A stretch of 64,000 bases of DNA from contig NC_084761.1 in NCBI RefSeq assembly GCF_028858725.1, positions 93,707,971-93,771,970 on the forward strand, in the 5' to 3' direction. The notes beneath the pieces were generated by a model that was given only the letters and a program-made list of their open reading frames with translations, was not told the origin of the DNA and ran no database searches. Numbering within the stretch: the first letter of the stretch is position 1; the number at the start of each line of letters is the position of its first letter. Shown piece by piece: positions 61,901 to 64,000 of the stretch. Origin of the DNA: Colius striatus. Taxonomy: Eukaryota; Chordata; Aves; Coliiformes; Coliidae. Both the position numbers and the translations under genes were made by a program.

Positions 61901-62391
61901 CTCGTCCTAGCTGGGTCTGGCCACCTAAATGCCGCTGCTGGCAGATCAGGAAAGGCAGGGAAGTGGCTCATGGGCTCTGAGGTTCATGGTCAACCTTAAG
62001 GACAGCTCCTCAGCCACTGTTCTTCATTGGTGAGCTGCTGCAGCCAAGCTCAGATGCTGGGCTTAGCCTTGAGGGACAAGTCTGGGTAAATAAAGAGAGG
62101 TCCAGCACCCTTGGCAGGTGGCCCACTGCTTCCTGGGCAGTGCAGGAGTCTGCTGTTCTGACACAGGGCGATGGGCTTCCAGCACATGCTGCCTCAGCCT
62201 GTCCTGGGCATCAGACAGCCCATAATGATCTCTTGGAGGGGGGTGACCTGTGTTTTGGGCATCTTTTTGTAAGCAAAAGTCACAAGAGGGGCCTGACTGC
62301 TGGGCTGGTTTGTATCTGCAGGAAGACACTGGAGAGGATCGAGTCTGACAGCGACAGCAGTGACAGTGACAGCGACAGCGACCGTGAGTAG
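40855..62391 (+). CDS. PTCD3: PTCD3, mitoribosomal small-subunit PPR protein mS39 (24 coding exons, complete)
   Basis: Pentatricopeptide-repeat protein of the mitochondrial small ribosomal subunit (mS39), placed near the mRNA entry path and needed for mitochondrial translation. I traced 24 exons; joined, they give 2034 nt (677 residues plus stop; human 689), all phases matching. Start ATG at 40855 has G at -3 and +4. Residues 1-32 are rich in Arg and free of acidic residues except one Glu, a plausible mitochondrial presequence. Helical PPR repeats run from about residue 150 to 600, including [27 protein letters not shown] and [18 protein letters not shown]. The C-terminus is a Ser-Asp repeat, as in human. 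Divergent from POLR1A, convergent with IMMT; intron 11 carries a snoRNA. Identity is by similarity to the human protein and by synteny. Confidence 0.97.
41064..41073. promoter_or_regulatory. Candidate NRF1 site in PTCD3 intron 1
   Basis: GCGCGTGCGC, whose reverse complement GCGCACGCGC fits the NRF1 core GCGCAYGCGC. A near match with one mismatch lies at 41031-41040. NRF1 drives many nuclear genes for mitochondrial proteins, which suits PTCD3. In a CpG island such words can also arise by chance. Confidence 0.45.
42076..42125 (+). CDS. PTCD3: PTCD3 exon 2
   Basis: Residues 32-49. [17 protein letters not shown]; aligned with human FYSGSATLSKVEGTD. Acceptor TTATAG, donor GAAG|GTATGA. Short, but its phase fits on both sides. 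Confidence 0.85.
42296..42700 (-). mobile_element. CR1 fragment in PTCD3 intron 2
   Basis: ACACCTTCCACTAGACCAGG through the ORF2 C-terminal remnant; tailless and of the same type as 1091-1350. Antisense to PTCD3. Confidence 0.87.
42889..42928 (+). CDS. PTCD3: PTCD3 exon 3 (40 nt)
   Basis: Residues 49-62. [13 protein letters not shown]; human has IEEVVIPKKKTW. Acceptor CTCACAG, donor CCTG|GTGAGT. Confidence 0.93.
43807..43852 (+). CDS. PTCD3: PTCD3 exon 4 (46 nt)
   Basis: Residues 62-77. [15 protein letters not shown]; human DKVAVLQALASTVNR. Acceptor GTTTAG, donor AGG|GTGAGT. Confidence 0.95.
44505..44573 (+). CDS. PTCD3: PTCD3 exon 5
   Basis: Residues 78-100. [20 protein letters not shown]; human has YVFQDDPYLMP. 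Acceptor CTACAG, donor TCC|GTAAGT. Confidence 0.95.
45032..45049 (+). repeat. Short (TG)n microsatellite, PTCD3 intron 5
   Basis: Seven or so TG units, flanked by unique sequence. Confidence 0.8.
45428..46765 (+). mobile_element. Longest CR1 copy (about 1.34 kb), PTCD3 intron 5
   Basis: Holds much of the ORF2 reverse transcriptase: [30 protein letters not shown], then after a one-base insertion at about 45653 [20 protein letters not shown] and [14 protein letters not shown] one-base deletion at about 45864 precedes KFPDD. The rest of ORF2 is open for 181 codons (46137-46682). Ends CCATTCTATGATTCTATG. Not able to move on its own. Confidence 0.96.
47186..47290 (+). CDS. PTCD3: PTCD3 exon 6
   Basis: Residues 101-135. 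[20 protein letters not shown], then [15 protein letters not shown]; human has [24 protein letters not shown] split over the same region. Acceptor CGCAG, donor TCA|GTAAGT. Confidence 0.95.
47718..47841 (+). CDS. PTCD3: PTCD3 exon 7
   Basis: Residues 136-177. [20 protein letters not shown], then [11 protein letters not shown]. Acceptor TTTTAG, donor GCAG|GTATGT. Confidence 0.96.
48857..48972 (+). CDS. PTCD3: PTCD3 exon 8
   Basis: Residues 177-215. [20 protein letters not shown], then a Glu/Lys-rich tail. Acceptor CTACAG, donor GAG|GTATGG. Confidence 0.95.
49636..49709 (+). CDS. PTCD3: PTCD3 exon 9
   Basis: Residues 216-240. [20 protein letters not shown], ending GPRWR as human ends its variable linker with VTWR. 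Acceptor TCCAG, donor GGAG|GTATAG. Poorly conserved but in phase. Confidence 0.88.
49979..50066 (+). CDS. PTCD3: PTCD3 exon 10
   Basis: Residues 240-269. [20 protein letters not shown], then TMIRGMVK, a clear PPR helix pair. Acceptor TTCTAG, donor AAG|GTAAAG. Confidence 0.97.
50159..50219 (+). CDS. PTCD3: PTCD3 exon 11
   Basis: Residues 270-290. [20 protein letters not shown]; human [20 protein letters not shown]. Acceptor TTGCAG, donor AAGG|GTAAGT. The next intron hosts SNORD94. Confidence 0.96.
50284..50423 (+). ncRNA. SNORD94: SNORD94 (U94) C/D box snoRNA in PTCD3 intron 11
   Basis: Box C ATGATGA at 50289-50295 and box D CTGA at 50416-50419. The terminal stem pairs TGGC (50284-50287) with GCCA (50420-50423). 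A D'-like CGGA at 50310-50313 is preceded by GCGCAGGGG (50299-50307), complementary to U6 snRNA nucleotides 60-68. The fifth base upstream of D' faces U6 C62, the known U94 target for 2'-O-methylation. Length is about 140 nt (human about 137). The 3' end is 68 nt from the next exon, the usual spacing for intronic C/D snoRNAs. Human SNORD94 also lies in PTCD3. Confidence 0.92.
50492..50574 (+). CDS. PTCD3: PTCD3 exon 12
   Basis: Residues 290-317. [20 protein letters not shown], then ERWELAK; human [20 protein letters not shown]. Acceptor TTCCAG, donor AAG|GTAAGG. Confidence 0.96.
51218..51362 (+). CDS. PTCD3: PTCD3 exon 13
   Basis: Residues 318-366. [20 protein letters not shown], then [12 protein letters not shown], a PPR repeat. 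Acceptor TTTAAG, donor ATAG|GTAAGA. Confidence 0.96.
52361..52411 (+). CDS. PTCD3: PTCD3 exon 14 (51 nt)
   Basis: Residues 366-383. [17 protein letters not shown]; human EPSLATYHHIIRLF. Acceptor TTTCAG, donor GGAG|GTATGT. Confidence 0.95.
53195..53278 (+). CDS. PTCD3: PTCD3 exon 15
   Basis: Residues 383-411. [20 protein letters not shown]; human [21 protein letters not shown]. Acceptor CTGCAG, donor GACG|GTAGGG. Confidence 0.94.
54856..54884 (+). CDS. PTCD3: PTCD3 exon 16 (29-nt microexon)
   Basis: Residues 411-420, [10 protein letters not shown]; human DKFFQSAMSI. Acceptor TTTCAG, donor GCG|GTAAGT. Its size makes it easy to miss, but dropping it breaks the frame. Confidence 0.93.
54990..55615 (-). 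mobile_element. CR1 fragment in PTCD3 intron 16
   Basis: ATCATAGAATGGCAGGGGCT tail, through ORF2 remnants. Same type as the inverted pair near 7 kb. Confidence 0.93.
55826..55929 (+). CDS. PTCD3: PTCD3 exon 17
   Basis: Residues 421-455. [20 protein letters not shown], then [14 protein letters not shown]; human has GDNWKFIG. Acceptor TTGCAG, donor ACTG|GTGAGT. Confidence 0.97.
56330..56415 (+). mobile_element. CR1 tail remnant in PTCD3 intron 17
   Basis: GTGTGACCTACTCTAGGTGG to AAGATTCTGTG; only the last 90 bp of the element. Confidence 0.85.
56876..56945 (-). mobile_element. CR1 tail remnant in PTCD3 intron 17
   Basis: GGAAGGGACCTTTAGAGATC through CACCTAGATTAAG, about 70 bp of CR1 3' end. 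Confidence 0.85.
57093..57171 (+). CDS. PTCD3: PTCD3 exon 18
   Basis: Residues 455-481. [20 protein letters not shown], then KEMSPS; human [20 protein letters not shown]. Acceptor CTCTAG, donor TCG|GTGAGT. Confidence 0.97.
57260..57350 (+). CDS. PTCD3: PTCD3 exon 19
   Basis: Residues 482-512. [20 protein letters not shown]; human [20 protein letters not shown]. Acceptor CATCAG; donor GAAG|GTTAGT is slightly off consensus. Confidence 0.96.
58267..58352 (+). CDS. PTCD3: PTCD3 exon 20
   Basis: Residues 512-540. [20 protein letters not shown], then MSREQHPDE; human has REEILMLMARDKHPPE. Acceptor GAACAG, donor GAG|GTAAGG. Confidence 0.95.
59230..59372 (+). CDS. PTCD3: PTCD3 exon 21
   Basis: Residues 541-588. 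[20 protein letters not shown], then [14 protein letters not shown]; human ILFLRAGRTQEAW. Acceptor TCACAG, donor CTTG|GTACGT. Confidence 0.96.
60150..60191 (+). CDS. PTCD3: PTCD3 exon 22 (42 nt)
   Basis: Residues 588-602. [13 protein letters not shown]; human KMLGLFRKHNKIP. Acceptor GAACAG, donor CCAC|GTGAGT. Confidence 0.93.
60245..60300 (-). mobile_element. CR1 tail remnant in PTCD3 intron 22
   Basis: GGGTTGGAAGGGACCTTTAA then AGCCCAACCCC, the smallest CR1 scrap in the window, 54 bp from exon 22. Confidence 0.75.
60336..60352 (+). repeat. Short (TG)n microsatellite, PTCD3 intron 22
   Basis: About seven GT units followed by CTGG. Confidence 0.75.
61467..61625 (+). CDS. PTCD3: PTCD3 exon 23
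   Basis: Residues 602-655. [20 protein letters not shown], then [18 protein letters not shown]; human has ASAFSLPICEGL. Acceptor TTGCAG, donor AGAG|GTAAGT. Confidence 0.96.
62322..62391 (+). CDS. PTCD3: PTCD3 exon 24 (Ser-Asp tail, stop)
   Basis: Residues 655-677. [20 protein letters not shown], then RE and TAG at 62389-62391. The Ser-Asp run is coded by an imperfect GACAGC hexamer repeat (about 62347-62382); human has a similar tail. Acceptor CTGCAG. Confidence 0.95.
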
Positions 62392-62763
62392 GTGCAGCCT
62401 GTCCTTCCCCTCAGCTGGGACCCCTCAGGGCTGAAGGGCAGGACCGAAGGGACAGCTTGGGGGAGGTGCTGCAGCACTGCTGAGGCCTCCAGAGCTGCTG
62501 GTATGGGCCCTGCTGGGCAGAACACTGTGCTCCGTGGAGCCCAACCTCCCTCACCTTCTGGGGAGCTGAAGCGCAGCCTCTCCCTTACCACTGCTGACTC
62601 CCTTCCCAGCCGTCTTTAATGAGCTACACACTACCAACTGTGTGTGGAAGCACTGCAGCTGACAGTGCTCATCACCTGTGCTGGTATTCCTCATCCTTTT
62701 GGGGACAGGCTTTGGACTGTAGCTATTAAAAAGCTCCACTTTGCACAGCTGGAGCCTGCACCT

Positions 62764-62769
62764 AATAAA
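62764..62769 (+). promoter_or_regulatory. PTCD3: PTCD3 polyadenylation signal
   Basis: AATAAA 373 nt after the PTCD3 stop, giving a 3' UTR of about 390 nt. It is the first canonical signal after the stop. Confidence 0.75.
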
Positions 62770-62789
62770 TGGCTGCCATGAAAGCTGCC

Positions 62790-63560
62790 TCTATGCTGGT
62801 GAGCCCTGAGGAACACCTGGGGACTACACCAAGTGTTGCTGCTGCCCTGAGAGGCAGGGAGGTGGATGTTTGGGGAGAGAGACTGCTGTGCAGTTCCCTC
62901 AGTGCAGCACTGCTGCCCTCTGCCCACAGACGAAGCCTGAGCGGCCTCCTCACATAGTTGCCTCCAGCAGGCAAAGAATGGTCTTGTTCCTGAGAGGATT
63001 AAACGTATTCCAGTGTAAACTAGTAACAAATGCTTCTGTGCAAGATCAGCCCTTGCTGGGGGTGATGCAGTGAGGCTGCTGGGAAACAAGGATGGCTGCA
63101 AAAAGCAGCCCTGTCCTGCCAGGGACAGGTGAGCCAAGGTACAGAGCCTTTGGGGTTGGGGGGTATATGCTTTACCAGCAATTGACAAGTGGCCCAGCAA
63201 CAAGGCAGCCCCTGTGGGTACGAGCTTAGACCCATCTGAGAACTTAAAGGTAAAAGAAGGAAGGAGCCAGGTCTTTATGGTTGTAGGTAAAAATAGCTGG
63301 GTGGCCTGAAGCTACAGCAGAGCAGGTCTGACAGAGGGAATCAGCTCTGGCACCAGCTGAAGTGTCTACATCAGCCTGGCCTCAGGGCTATTGTGTAGAG
63401 CTGTACAATTAAGGGGTAGCTTGATCTCAGCAGGGAATTTTTGCTCCTTGAAAAGAGCAAAACCGAGGGAAGCTTTGTCCTCCTCAGGTCCTGGAGCAGG
63501 GCTGCTCTGGCACAGCCTGACGTGTTTAAACAGGAGACCGAGTAGGAAACATTGGTTGAA
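62790..63560. other. Short convergent spacer between PTCD3 and IMMT
   Basis: About 0.77 kb between the predicted 3' ends of two convergent genes. No exon, RNA gene or CR1 is seen. Short open frames here have no recognisable similarity. Confidence 0.65.
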
Positions 63561-63567
63561 GCCTCGT

Positions 63568-63573
63568 TTTATT
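63568..63573 (-). promoter_or_regulatory. IMMT: IMMT polyadenylation signal
   Basis: AATAAA on the minus strand, 193 nt past the IMMT stop codon, so the 3' UTR is only about 210 nt long. Confidence 0.75.
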
Positions 63574-63765
63574 CTGCTGACAGTGGCAAATCATTAATGG
63601 CAGCACATTAATGTGGTTGGGGCACAAGCCCGATGGGGGAAACAAAACTGTTACACAAACGGGCCAGAAGCTTCCTGAAGGTGTTTGTCACGACAGACCG
63701 AAAACAAACCCGACGCACAGACGCCGAGGGGTTGAAACCGAATCCAGCGCGAGCAGACGGGAGGC

Positions 63766-64000
63766 TCAGTGCAGCTGCGTGGTGCCCAGCCCCACGGCGC
63801 TGGCGTAGGCCGTCAGGATGTCCACGACCTGGCGCGTCTCCAGCGTGAGGCGCGCCTCGCTCAGCCAGTCCTGCGCCACGCGCCGCGCCTCGCCGCGCAG
63901 CTGGTTCACCAGCTTGGCCGCCAGCTCCAGCTCGCCGCGCTCCACGCAGTACGAGGCGTACGACAGCAGCTTGAAGGGATCCAGGTCCTCGGGGCTCAGC
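63766..64000 (-). CDS. IMMT: IMMT (MIC60/mitofilin), C-terminal end, partial at window edge
   Basis: Core subunit of the MICOS complex in the mitochondrial inner membrane, which holds cristae junctions. The window keeps 77 sense codons and the TGA at 63768-63766; the rest lies past 64000. The translation contains FKLLSYASYCVERGELELAA, then RRVAQDWLSEARLTLETRQV and LTAYASAVGLGTTQLH, closely matching the human mitofilin domain C-terminus (ILTAYASAVGIGTTQ). No in-frame stop or splice acceptor can be placed before the edge. Codon use is extreme: 76 of 77 sense codons end in G or C, unlike POLR1A and PTCD3. Convergent with PTCD3, as in human. Confidence 0.95.
   Translation of the reverse strand, partial: LSPEDLDPFKLLSYASYCVERGELELAAKLVNQLRGEARRVAQDWLSEARLTLETRQVVDILTAYASAVGLGTTQLH

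Overview
This window is a vertebrate, almost certainly avian, nuclear segment. Two things show this. The genes are split by many GT-AG introns and match well-known vertebrate proteins, and the introns and flanks are littered with CR1 non-LTR retrotransposons whose 3' ends carry the bird-typical ATTCTATG tail repeats. About 21 CR1 pieces cover roughly 8 kb (about 13% by my estimate), which would suit a CR1-rich bird lineage; the order cannot be told from this sequence alone.

Layout: (1) 1-4.67 kb is intergenic or downstream sequence with four CR1 fragments and no gene I can support. (2) 5.48-40.65 kb, minus strand, holds the complete coding region of POLR1A, the largest subunit of RNA polymerase I. 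I could trace it as 34 coding exons whose phases join without a break into 5127 nt (1708 codons plus stop). (3) 40.65-40.86 kb is a 202-bp gap between two divergent start codons inside a CpG island, a bidirectional promoter carrying a perfect 16-bp inverted repeat with GC boxes. (4) 40.86-62.39 kb, plus strand, holds the complete coding region of PTCD3 (mitoribosomal protein mS39), 24 coding exons, 2034 nt (677 codons plus stop). Its intron 11 hosts a C/D box snoRNA whose guide fits U6 C62, that is SNORD94. (5) 62.39-63.57 kb has the PTCD3 3' UTR, a short spacer and the IMMT 3' UTR. (6) 63.77-64.00 kb, minus strand, is the C-terminal coding part of IMMT (MIC60/mitofilin), cut by the window edge, with extreme GC at third codon positions.

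The order POLR1A-PTCD3(SNORD94)-IMMT is the same as in human 2p11.2, so this is a conserved syntenic block. The genes serve ribosome production and mitochondria: POLR1A makes rRNA, PTCD3 works in mitochondrial translation, SNORD94 modifies the spliceosomal U6 RNA, and IMMT shapes cristae. I found no new gene system. The most useful observations are the snoRNA, the symmetric shared promoter, a GC-AG intron in POLR1A, a frameshift shared by two CR1 copies, and the abrupt GC3 shift in IMMT.
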